Assembly (NCBI GenBank): GCA_016649455.1 | Contig: JAENXO010000126.1 | Location: forward strand, 1-7,304 | Direction: 5' to 3' | Length of the DNA stretch: 7,304 bases | From: Gemmatimonadota bacterium | GTDB taxonomy: Bacteria > Gemmatimonadota > Gemmatimonadetes > Palauibacterales > Palauibacteraceae | Shown: piece after piece, positions 1 to 6,488 of the stretch | Layout: each line of letters begins with the position of its first letter | Position numbering within the stretch: the stretch's first letter is position 1 | The notes under the pieces: model-generated | The model's database searches: none | Seen by the model: the letters and a program-made list of their open reading frames with translations, nothing else | Told to the model about the DNA's origin: nothing | Position numbers and translations under genes: made by a program

Positions 1-1
1 A

Positions 2-1015
2 CTGGATCGGTCCGGACAGGTGTTCGTCGTGCACGATCGAATCGAGACGATCGGGACCATCGCTCAGCGGGTGCAGCAGCTCGTGCCTGACGCCCGCATC
101 GCGGTGGCTCACGGCCGGATGCCGGAGCGTGAGCTGGAGCACGTGATGGACCGTCTGCTGGATCAACGAATTGACGTGCTCGTCTCTACTTCGATCATCG
201 AGAACGGGTTGGATATTCCGACCGCGAACACCATGATTGTGCACCGGTCGGACCGTTTTGGCCTGGCGCAGTTGTATCAACTGCGCGGCCGCGTCGGACG
301 ATCTCATCAACGGGCATACTGCTACCTTCTGATTCCACCGGCGGCAACGCCGGACGCCATCCGGCGATTAAGAATCCTCGAGCACCACACAGAGCTCGGT
401 TCCGGGTATCGCGTGGCACTCAAGGATCTGCAGCTCCGCGGGGCGGGAAACCTGCTCGGAGGCGCCCAATCGGGATTCGCCCACGCAGTAGGATTCGACA
501 CCTACCAGAGGTTGCTGCAGCGAGCGGTACAGAGGCTCAAGGGCGAAGCCGTGGATGAGAAGCGGACTCCGGCGCAGGTCTCGGTTGAAGGAGAAGCCCT
601 TCTGCCGGACGACTATATTGCGGGCTCCGATCAGAAGCTGCATCTGTATCGCCGGCTTGCCCGGGCGGAGCAGAGAGCGGAAATCGACGCTCTCCGTGCT
701 GAACTCGAGGATCGGTTTGGACCCGTGCCGGCCCCCGCGGACCGTTGGCTCGAAGCAGCCCGGCTCAAGCTTCTGGCGGGAAAGCTCGGAATCGAATGGG
801 TTGCCGTTTCGGATCAGAAAGCCCGCCTCACTTTCCGTTCTGACGCGGTGCCTCGCCTCGCGAGATTGAGCCAGGCGTTCGGTGACAGACAGATCACAGT
901 TGAAGTGCGCCGGACTCAACCGTTATCCTTACTGCTTGTCCGCGCCGGGGTGGAGCCGCTCCCTCCGACGCTGGTAGAGGCTCTCGAACTGCTGGCGACC
1001 GATCCGGTCGCCTGA
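2..1015 (+). CDS. mfd: Transcription-repair coupling factor Mfd, C-terminal part (5' truncated by window edge)
   Basis: Mfd is a DNA translocase that pushes stalled RNA polymerase off damaged template and recruits UvrA for nucleotide excision repair in the cytoplasm. The reading frame is open from base 2, so the GTG at 20 is an internal valine, not a start. Of the 337 residues visible, about 64-77 hold the helicase motif SIIENGLDIPTANT and 93-100 hold QLRGRVGR (motif VI with its arginine finger). Residues 145-158 (LRGAGNLLGGAQSG) are the TRG (translocation in RecG) motif that separates Mfd and RecG from other helicases. From LLPDDYI (200-206) to RFGPVP (238-243) and on to the stop lies the C-terminal Mfd-specific domain, which RecG lacks; this settles the identity. 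E. coli Mfd is 1148 residues, so roughly the first 800 are outside the window. The frame is intact. The next gene begins 23-41 bases downstream with no visible terminator. Confidence 0.97.
   Translation: MDRSGQVFVVHDRIETIGTIAQRVQQLVPDARIAVAHGRMPERELEHVMDRLLDQRIDVLVSTSIIENGLDIPTANTMIVHRSDRFGLAQLYQLRGRVGRSHQRAYCYLLIPPAATPDAIRRLRILEHHTELGSGYRVALKDLQLRGAGNLLGGAQSGFAHAVGFDTYQRLLQRAVQRLKGEAVDEKRTPAQVSVEGEALLPDDYIAGSDQKLHLYRRLARAEQRAEIDALRAELEDRFGPVPAPADRWLEAARLKLLAGKLGIEWVAVSDQKARLTFRSDAVPRLARLSQAFGDRQITVEVRRTQPLSLLLVRAGVEPLPPTLVEALELLATDPVA
900..929 (+). promoter_or_regulatory. Weak sigma70-like promoter candidate inside the mfd 3' end
   Basis: TTGAAG at 900-905 (four of six matches to TTGACA) and TATCCT at 924-929 (four of six to TATAAT) are separated by 18 bases. 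They lie in a locally less GC-rich patch about 130 bases before the lipoprotein gene. This is the only promoter-like pair I noticed upstream of the putative operon. Two four-of-six boxes can easily occur by chance, and the lineage's consensus may differ, so this is a candidate only. Confidence 0.18.
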
Positions 1016-1049
1016 CGGATGAGACCCGACCGAACCTGATGGGATACCC

Positions 1050-1053
1050 GAGG
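1050..1053 (+). promoter_or_regulatory. Possible ribosome binding site GAGG for the lipoprotein gene
   Basis: GAGG ends three bases before the ATG at 1057. That spacing is short, but no better purine run precedes the alternative ATG at 1039. It weakly favours the 1057 start, which also gives a normal lipoprotein signal peptide beginning MKRT. Confidence 0.35.
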
Positions 1054-1056
1054 CGT

Positions 1057-2562
1057 ATGAAACGAACTCATGGAGTCCAGGTCCTTGCTTTCTTCGTGGT
1101 CGTTGGACTATCGGCATCGTGCCGGGAAGTCGACGACGCCCTGACTGCACACTCACGACCGGCAGCGACAGCCGCGGGCAGTGATCTGAGCGCGAGCACG
1201 CTCGGCCGAATCATGGCGGAGTCACCGATTCCCGATTCCGGCCTGACGGCAGGAATCGCAGAACTAGTCGCCCGCTTGTGGGCCGACTACGTCATTCTCG
1301 CCAACCTGTATCTGGAGCCTGACACGACGCAGAGCGTCGACTTCACGCCGCTCCTCGACGAAGGGCGTTACTTTGCCAAGCTGGCGGTTCAGCGTTTCCG
1401 GGACAGCATTCTCGCCCTGGATCAGGACCCCACTGAGGAAGATGTCCGGGAGTACTTCGATACTTACAAGCCGTTTAATCGACTCGATCTTCGGAGAATC
1501 GTGATCCCGGTCCCGGCAGATGCTTCCGAGGAAGTCCGGGACAGCCTGTACGCGGAAGCATTGGTACTTCGCGAGCGTCTCGCGGGAGGCGCCGACTTCG
1601 TGGAGGTGGCGCGCGAACGGAGTGGCGAGCCCCAGTCGACTCGGGGCGTAGTCCATTCCTTTCAGGGACACGAGTCCGTCCCCGAGGTCGCGGACAGTGC
1701 TTTGTTCAGTATGCGTCCGGGTGAGATCAGCCCGGTGTTCGCCACATCTGAAGCGATGTTCATCTATCGGGTAGAGCAGGTCCAGATTCCCGAGTTTGAC
1801 CAGGCTCGACAGATGACGTTCGATCGAATCGTTGAGGAACGGTCGGCGGAGCGCCAGGCCAGTATCGCGGACTCCCTGCTCGGCGCTGCAAATCGTTCGG
1901 TTCAGGACGGCGCGCCAGAGGCCGCGATGAGAATCGCCAGCGAGATCGACATGGCGGAGAATTCGATCCAGGGATCCACACCACTGGTCAGATTCACTGG
2001 CGGTTCGTTGACGGCGGACGATCTCCGGCGGCTGTTTCAGGCGATGCCGAGTCTTCGGGACGATTTCGCCCTGGCCACGGAATCCGAGGTCGAGGAATAC
2101 CTGCTGGAACTGGCGACCGACGAGGTGCTCGTTCAGGCAGCCGAGGCGACGGGTTTCGGACCGAGCGAGCAGGATCGGGAAGAGCTCCAGCTATCCATGG
2201 CATCCCGGTTGGCCGGGATCGCTACCGAATTCGAGATCACTCACGATCTGGTCACGAACTCGTCCTTCCGCATGCCGATCGCGAGCGAGAGATTCATCCA
2301 CAAAGTTCTGCTGGTACAGAGACCTGTTCCCTGGCTGTCCGAGTTCCGCTACGTGCTGGACGACTACCCGGCCGATGTGTATGAACGCGGCGCAGAGGCC
2401 GCATCTCGATTGGCCCGGGATCTCCGTGAACTGAGCGACCGTGACCTGGGAACGACCACAGAGAGCCCGGGAGACCAGACCGAGCAGGTCGAAGACGCGG
2501 GACCTGACGGGGCTGAGAGCTCGCCAACATCCGACGACGTCGAACCGGAGAGCGTCGGTTAA
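1057..2562 (+). CDS. Parvulin-like peptidyl-prolyl isomerase family lipoprotein (probably non-catalytic)
   Basis: This is a 501-residue exported lipoprotein related to SurA/PrsA foldases, probably a periplasmic chaperone. Residues 1-22 form a lipoprotein signal: basic MKRT, a hydrophobic stretch, then the lipobox LSAS-C with Cys22 as the lipidated residue. Arg, not Asp, follows the Cys, which by E. coli Lol rules fits the outer membrane. An upstream ATG at 1039 would add six residues; 1057 is preferred for the signal and the GAGG. A helical SurA_N-like segment (about 40-140, ending in PTEEDVREYF) precedes a parvulin-like domain (about 144-244) containing LRRIVI, the LAGGADFVEVARE helix and MRPGEISPVF. 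A second SurA-like helical segment (about 315-400) follows, and the last 38 residues or so are an acidic, Ser/Thr-rich tail. The catalytic-type histidines are missing (Arg147 and Phe235 at those places) and GGDLG is replaced, so isomerase activity is doubtful. The stop overlaps the surA start by one base, implying co-expression and related roles. Confidence 0.88.
   Translation: MKRTHGVQVLAFFVVVGLSASCREVDDALTAHSRPAATAAGSDLSASTLGRIMAESPIPDSGLTAGIAELVARLWADYVILANLYLEPDTTQSVDFTPLLDEGRYFAKLAVQRFRDSILALDQDPTEEDVREYFDTYKPFNRLDLRRIVIPVPADASEEVRDSLYAEALVLRERLAGGADFVEVARERSGEPQSTRGVVHSFQGHESVPEVADSALFSMRPGEISPVFATSEAMFIYRVEQVQIPEFDQARQMTFDRIVEERSAERQASIADSLLGAANRSVQDGAPEAAMRIASEIDMAENSIQGSTPLVRFTGGSLTADDLRRLFQAMPSLRDDFALATESEVEEYLLELATDEVLVQAAEATGFGPSEQDREELQLSMASRLAGIATEFEITHDLVTNSSFRMPIASERFIHKVLLVQRPVPWLSEFRYVLDDYPADVYERGAEAASRLARDLRELSDRDLGTTTESPGDQTEQVEDAGPDGAESSPTSDDVEPESVG
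2547..2552 (+). promoter_or_regulatory. Ribosome binding site GGAGAG for surA
   Basis: GGAGAG lies nine bases before the ATG at 2562, inside the last codons of the lipoprotein gene. It supports the TAATG-overlapping start. The same 14-base context recurs upstream of ftsE. Confidence 0.7.
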
Positions 2563-3935
2563 TGGCTTTACTTCAAGGGCGCCCACGACAGACAGCCGTC
2601 GGGGCAGCGGCGGTTCTTCTTCTCTCCGCCTCCGGCGCCACCCACGCGCAGGAGCCGACCGGGCGGGCACAACCGTCGCAGTCCCGGTCGGATACTGTCG
2701 AAGTGGTGGACCGGATCGTGGCGGTCGTGGGTGACACCGCGATCCTGTACACGGAGATCCTGGAATCTCTGTTGCAGCTCAAAGCGGAGGGGGCAGATAT
2801 TCCGGATCCGGGGACTCCCGCATTCGACTCCGTCGCGAGAGTCACGATCGAACAGCTCGTGGATCGGCTCATTCTCCTCCAGATGGCGAAGCAGACGGAG
2901 CTACAGGTCGCTCCGGAGATGCTGGACGGTGAGACGGACCGCCGCTTTCAGGAAGTCCGAAACGGGTTTCCTTCCGCCACCGCGTTCCAGGAAGCAGTGC
3001 AGAGTTCCGGCCGAACGCTGGTCCAGTACCGACAATTCCTGCGCAGCCAGGTCCGGGCGCAGATCCTGATCGACCAGTTCGTGCGCCAGAGCCGGGAGAG
3101 TATGCCTCCCGTGATCATATCCGAGGCGGAAATACAGGCCTGGTTCAGCGACAACCTCGAGGGACAGACAAGGCCCGCCAGCGTCAGCTTCGAGCAGATC
3201 GTGGTGGAGCCAGAAGCCGGCCAGGAGGCCATGGACAGCGCACGTGCGGAGGCTGAACGAGCGCTGGAGGAACTCCGCAGCGGTGAAGAGTTCGAAGTCG
3301 TGGCGCGGAGCTATTCCGACGACCTGTCGAATCGGGATACGGGTGGCGACCTCGGGTGGGTTCGTCGCAGTCAGCTGGTACCGAGATTTGCCCAGGCCGC
3401 CTGGGCTGCGCGAACCGGCACTCCGATCGGTCCCGTGCTGACGCGATTCGGATACCACATCATCCAGGTCGAGAACACCCGGGGTGGTGAGAGGAAGATC
3501 CGTCATATCCTGATTCGACCGGAAATGGGACCTGAGGACACGGAGCGAGCGCGAGTGCTCGCCGTGGCCCTGGCCGACAGCGTCCGGGACGGGTTCTCAG
3601 TGGTCGAGCTTTCCGAGCGCCATGGAATCGAGGAAATTCCGGTCAGGGTACCGGAGATTCCGTTTGACGAGCTGGAACAACGGCTCGGTCCGGTCTACGC
3701 CGAGGCGCTGTCAGACCCGATCCCGGGGGAAGTTTCCGGTCCGGTCGAACACTCGAACCTGATCCCTGACCGAACGGTCTTCGTGATCATCCGCGTTACG
3801 GAGTACAGGCAGCAGGGAGCGTGGGAGCTCGATGAGATCCGCGAGCAGGTTCGCGAGCGCCTGACCTTCGAAAAGGGTTATGAGCGTTTCGTGGAGGAGC
3901 TTCGCAACGACGTCTACGTCGACATGCGATTCTGA
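2562..3935 (+). CDS. surA: Periplasmic chaperone / peptidyl-prolyl isomerase SurA
   Basis: SurA binds unfolded outer-membrane proteins in the periplasm and delivers them to the BAM complex. The 457-residue product (E. coli SurA is 428) starts with a Sec signal peptide: basic residues up to about 10, hydrophobic AAAVLLLSASG, likely cleaved after THA (residue 29). The SurA N-terminal chaperone domain begins at VVDRIVAVVGDTAI (48-61) and runs to about 200. The first parvulin domain (about 206-303) has GGDLG at 261-265 and FGYHII at 296-301. The second (about 311-416) opens with RHILI (His315) but lacks GGDLG and the FGYH motif. The C-terminal helix (about 419-457) matches the segment that completes the SurA chaperone core. 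Domain 1 has Gln212 where the first catalytic-type His would be, so each domain keeps only one of the two histidines. The start is set by GGAGAG and the one-base overlap with the lipoprotein gene. Identity is firm from domain order and from the pdxA neighbour; actual isomerase activity is uncertain. Confidence 0.93.
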   Translation: MALLQGRPRQTAVGAAAVLLLSASGATHAQEPTGRAQPSQSRSDTVEVVDRIVAVVGDTAILYTEILESLLQLKAEGADIPDPGTPAFDSVARVTIEQLVDRLILLQMAKQTELQVAPEMLDGETDRRFQEVRNGFPSATAFQEAVQSSGRTLVQYRQFLRSQVRAQILIDQFVRQSRESMPPVIISEAEIQAWFSDNLEGQTRPASVSFEQIVVEPEAGQEAMDSARAEAERALEELRSGEEFEVVARSYSDDLSNRDTGGDLGWVRRSQLVPRFAQAAWAARTGTPIGPVLTRFGYHIIQVENTRGGERKIRHILIRPEMGPEDTERARVLAVALADSVRDGFSVVELSERHGIEEIPVRVPEIPFDELEQRLGPVYAEALSDPIPGEVSGPVEHSNLIPDRTVFVIIRVTEYRQQGAWELDEIREQVRERLTFEKGYERFVEELRNDVYVDMRF

Positions 3936-3963
3936 CTGTCTCTGACGGGCGCTTGAGACCGTG

Positions 3964-4947
3964 ATGACCCGACGCTCTGGTCCACCAGTTGTGGGAATCA
4001 CACTCGGAGACCCGCGGGGCATAGGGCCTGAGGTCGTCGCTGGGGCTCTTGCCGCAGGTGCCGGAACCGGACGTGCTCGCTTTGTCCTGATCGGTCCCGA
4101 AGGTCTGGTCCCGGTATCGAACGGAGGACTGGCAGATCTCGACGGGGTGGAGTTCGACGGTATCGGGACGTGGCAGGGAGGAGACCGGACCGAAGCCGGG
4201 GCGATCGCCGCAGCAGCGATCGAGCGCGGCATCGAGCTTGCAATGCGTGGTGAAATCGACGGACTCGTGACGGCCCCGATCTCCAAGGAAGCGATTTCTG
4301 CGGCCGGCTATCCGTTTCCGGGACACACCGAGTTCCTGCGGGATCGGACGGGGGTTCCGGATGTCACGATGGTAATGGCGGCGGAGCAGACTCCTCTCGG
4401 TGGACCCCTGAGGCTGGCCCTCGCTACCGTGCACATTCCGCTGCGATCTGTCCCCGATCTCATCACCGAGGACCTCCTGGTGCGGCGTGCGACGATCGCC
4501 GCGCACGGCCTGCGGGACTGGTGGGGAATTCTCGAGCCGCGCCTTGCCTTCGCCGGACTCAACCCCCACGCTTCGGAAGGAGGACTGTTCGGCGACGAGG
4601 AGGAGCGCGTGTTTCGCCCGGCCATTCGGCGTCTGGTGGACGAGAAGGAGGTCGAGGCCTGCGGTCCGTTTCCCGCCGACACGGTCTTTCGGAAATGCAT
4701 CGCCGGTGAGGTGGACCTGGTCGTCGTGCCGTATCACGACGTGGGACTCGCCGTACTCAAGACTCTCGCGCCGGAAGCAGGCATCAACGTGACGACGGGG
4801 CTCCCGTTTCCGCGCACCTCACCGGATCACGGCACGGCTTTCGATATTGCGGGCCGCGGGATAGCCGATCCACGCTCGATGGCAGCCGCCATCGAAGCCT
4901 GCATCGATTTCTGCGAGCGGCATCGCCGCGAACCGGAGAGCGAATGA
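3964..4947 (+). CDS. pdxA: 4-hydroxythreonine-4-phosphate dehydrogenase PdxA
   Basis: PdxA (EC 1.1.1.262) oxidises 4-phosphohydroxy-L-threonine with NAD(P)+ in the DXP-dependent pyridoxal 5'-phosphate pathway. The product decarboxylates and is used by PdxJ; the enzyme is a cytoplasmic dimer needing a divalent metal. In this 327-residue protein I see the N-terminal GDPRGIGPE motif (15-23), the substrate-binding GHTEFL (120-125), and three metal-ligand histidines: His157 (TVHIPL), His202 (NPHASEGG) and His258 (YHDVGL). Their spacing of 45 and 56 residues equals that of E. coli His166, His211 and His267. TSPDHGTA near 285-292 and AGRG (296-299) complete the signature. Length is normal for the family. 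GTG at 3961 immediately precedes ATG 3964; the ATG is preferred because GAG at 3955-3957 is then six bases away. The gene follows surA by about 28 bases and overlaps ftsE by four. A 4-phospho-threonate dehydrogenase (PdxA2) is the main alternative, but no sugar-acid kinase lies nearby and surA linkage favours true PdxA. Confidence 0.96.
   Translation: MTRRSGPPVVGITLGDPRGIGPEVVAGALAAGAGTGRARFVLIGPEGLVPVSNGGLADLDGVEFDGIGTWQGGDRTEAGAIAAAAIERGIELAMRGEIDGLVTAPISKEAISAAGYPFPGHTEFLRDRTGVPDVTMVMAAEQTPLGGPLRLALATVHIPLRSVPDLITEDLLVRRATIAAHGLRDWWGILEPRLAFAGLNPHASEGGLFGDEEERVFRPAIRRLVDEKEVEACGPFPADTVFRKCIAGEVDLVVVPYHDVGLAVLKTLAPEAGINVTTGLPFPRTSPDHGTAFDIAGRGIADPRSMAAAIEACIDFCERHRREPESE
4935..4940 (+). promoter_or_regulatory. 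Ribosome binding site GGAGAG for ftsE
   Basis: GGAGAG sits in the last codons of pdxA, three bases before the ftsE ATG at 4944 (five bases if GGAG is taken as the core). It supports the start in the ATGA overlap. Confidence 0.65.
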
Positions 4948-5627
4948 TCCAGTTCCGATCCGTGACGAAGCAATTCGACCGCTCAGATCCGGCCCTGACG
5001 GACGTCTCGTTTCACGTCCGAAAGGGAGAGTTCGTGTTTCTCACCGGCCCGTCGGGCGCGGGGAAGACGACGATCCTGCGGCTGATTCACATGCAGATGA
5101 TGCCCTCGGAAGGGGAAGTCAGGGTTTCGAAGTTCAGTTCGCGCAAGATACGGCGGCGGGAGATCCCGGATCTCAGGCGGCGAGTTGGCTACGTATTCCA
5201 GGACTTCCGTCTGCTGGAGGATCTCTCCGCGGCGGAGAACGTCGCTTTCGTCCTGGAGTGCACGGGCACCCCGAGGGCCAAGATCGAACCCCGGGTTCAG
5301 CGACTGCTCGGTCAGGTCGGCCTGGTCGCTCGCGGCCGGTCACTGCCGAGAGAGCTGTCGGGCGGAGAGCAGCAGAGGGTCGTGATCGCCAGGGCTCTGG
5401 CGACCGAACCGATCGTGCTGCTTGCGGATGAGCCGACCGGAAACCTGGACGAGCGTGCCACCGCCGGTGTGTTCGACCTGTTCAGGACGATCAACGCGGC
5501 GGGCACATCGGTGGTAATGGCAACGCATGACGCGGAACTGATCCGGCGGCATCCCTCGATTCGGGTCATCGAGCTCGAGGCAGGAGAAGTCGTATTCGAT
5601 TCCGGCAGCGCCGGAGCGGACGCATGA
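4944..5627 (+). CDS. ftsE: Cell division ATP-binding protein FtsE
   Basis: FtsE is the cytoplasmic ATPase of the FtsEX complex, a type VII ABC system. It does not transport a solute; it uses ATP hydrolysis to drive conformational change in FtsX and so switch on periplasmic peptidoglycan hydrolases at the septum. The 227-residue protein, close to E. coli FtsE, has a full set of ABC motifs: Walker A GPSGAGKTT (35-43), Q-loop Gln86 in VFQDFRLL, signature LSGGEQQR (138-145), Walker B VLLADE followed by PTGNLD (158-169) with Glu163 as catalytic base, and H-loop His195 in MATHD. The REIPDLRRRVGYVFQD region before the Q-loop is typical of FtsE rather than LolD, and ftsX directly downstream confirms it. 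The start overlaps the pdxA stop (ATGA) and the end overlaps the ftsX start in the same way, suggesting translational coupling and balanced FtsE:FtsX production. No key residue is missing. Confidence 0.96.
   Translation: MIQFRSVTKQFDRSDPALTDVSFHVRKGEFVFLTGPSGAGKTTILRLIHMQMMPSEGEVRVSKFSSRKIRRREIPDLRRRVGYVFQDFRLLEDLSAAENVAFVLECTGTPRAKIEPRVQRLLGQVGLVARGRSLPRELSGGEQQRVVIARALATEPIVLLADEPTGNLDERATAGVFDLFRTINAAGTSVVMATHDAELIRRHPSIRVIELEAGEVVFDSGSAGADA
5613..5616 (+). promoter_or_regulatory. Ribosome binding site GGAG for ftsX
   Basis: GGAG lies seven bases before the ATG at 5624, within the 3' end of ftsE, and supports the four-base overlapping start. Confidence 0.6.
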
Positions 5628-6487
5628 GGAGCCTGCGTGACGCGGCGCAGGGCATCCGGCGGGCCCCTCTCCTCAGCGGACTGTCGATCACGGCTATCGG
5701 TCTCAGTCTGTTCATCATCGGGATGTTCGCGCTCACCGCCCACAACATCGATGAGGCGCTCGTCGGCGTGGAGTCGCGCGTCGAGGTGGTCGCCTACCTG
5801 GAGGAGGGTACGTCCAGCGAGGTCGTGTCCGTCGCTACCAGTGAGATCGAGGGATTTCCGGAGGTCGAGCAGGTTCATTTCGTCTCGAAGGTCGAGGCCC
5901 TGTACGACGCCTCGCGCGAGCTGACCGAATTCTCGGACGTATTTTCAGATCTCGAGGTGAATCCCCTGCCCGCTTCGTATGAGATCAAGCTGCGGGACGG
6001 GTCCCGGACACCGGAAGACGTGGAACGAGTCGCGGAGCGACTGCGCGGATACGAATTCGTCGAAGAGGTCCGCTACGGGCGCGAGTGGGTCGACAAGGTC
6101 TACGCGCTCCGGCGGATCGCGGGGGGTGCGGCGCTCGCGCTCGGTGGAAGCTTCGCTCTCGGCGCGATCCTGCTCATCGGAATCGCGGTCCGCATGGCGG
6201 TCCTGGCGCGGAGCCGGGAGATCGCGATCATGCAGACAGTCGGTGCGACCGATTCCTACATCCGGCGACCGTTTCTCATCGAGGGACTGCTGACCGGACT
6301 CGCCGGAGGACTGCTGGCTCTCGGGTTGACCTGGCTCGTCTACGCCGCGGTCGATCGAACCCTGCTCTCCCTCTCCTGGCTGCCGGACCTGTGGATCGCT
6401 CTCGGGCTCATCCTCGCGGCGCTGTTGGGCGTGGTCGCGGCCGGTCTTGCCGTGCGAAGGGAGATTCGCAGGATAGAGGCCTTCTGA
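5624..6487 (+). CDS. ftsX: Cell division membrane protein FtsX
   Basis: FtsX is the inner-membrane partner of FtsE; its periplasmic loop recruits and activates EnvC-type proteins or hydrolases during septum splitting. The 287-residue product has the expected four-helix layout: TM1 about 18-38, a large periplasmic domain about 40-163, then TM2 about 168-193, TM3 about 217-242 and TM4 about 256-277, with a short basic cytoplasmic C-terminus (RREIRRIEAF). Family hallmarks are VEVVAYLEEG (53-62), FPEVEQVHFVSKVEAL (78-93), NPLPASYEIKLRD (113-125), YGREWVDKV (151-159), and the cytoplasmic REIAIMQTVGATDSYIRRPFL (198-218) just before TM3, the region expected to contact FtsE. It lacks the long cytoplasmic N-terminal extension of E. 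coli FtsX (352 residues) and resembles the shorter form seen in many other phyla. It overlaps ftsE by four bases and is followed after one base by the envC-like gene, its likely effector. Confidence 0.95.
   Translation: MRSLRDAAQGIRRAPLLSGLSITAIGLSLFIIGMFALTAHNIDEALVGVESRVEVVAYLEEGTSSEVVSVATSEIEGFPEVEQVHFVSKVEALYDASRELTEFSDVFSDLEVNPLPASYEIKLRDGSRTPEDVERVAERLRGYEFVEEVRYGREWVDKVYALRRIAGGAALALGGSFALGAILLIGIAVRMAVLARSREIAIMQTVGATDSYIRRPFLIEGLLTGLAGGLLALGLTWLVYAAVDRTLLSLSWLPDLWIALGLILAALLGVVAAGLAVRREIRRIEAF
6475..6479 (+). promoter_or_regulatory. Ribosome binding site AGAGG for the envC-like gene
   Basis: AGAGG in the last codons of ftsX is nine bases before the ATG at 6489. It supports that start, which is also the only ATG, GTG or TTG in this frame before the hydrophobic signal core. 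Confidence 0.6.
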
Positions 6488-6488
6488 G

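Noticed and set aside
20..22. GTG as the start of a short separate helicase gene
   Set aside because: The frame is open upstream to the window edge and upstream residues fit the Mfd alignment, so this is an internal codon of a truncated mfd.
368..919. 183-residue open frame on the - strand opposite mfd
   Set aside because: The sense frame carries the conserved TRG motif and C-terminal Mfd domain; the antisense frame has no recognisable feature.
1016..1056. Transcription terminator between mfd and the lipoprotein gene
   Set aside because: I found no GC-rich hairpin followed by a T run; the gap is only about 40 bases and readthrough from mfd is plausible.
2901..3506. 201-residue open frame on the - strand opposite surA
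   Set aside because: It is a shadow of the SurA frame with no motif and no independent ribosome binding site that I could see.
3796..4737. 313-residue open frame on the - strand opposite pdxA
   Set aside because: It lies antisense to a clearly conserved PdxA, has low-complexity Arg/Pro/Ser-rich composition and no recognisable motif. Long antisense frames are expected from GC-rich codon use.
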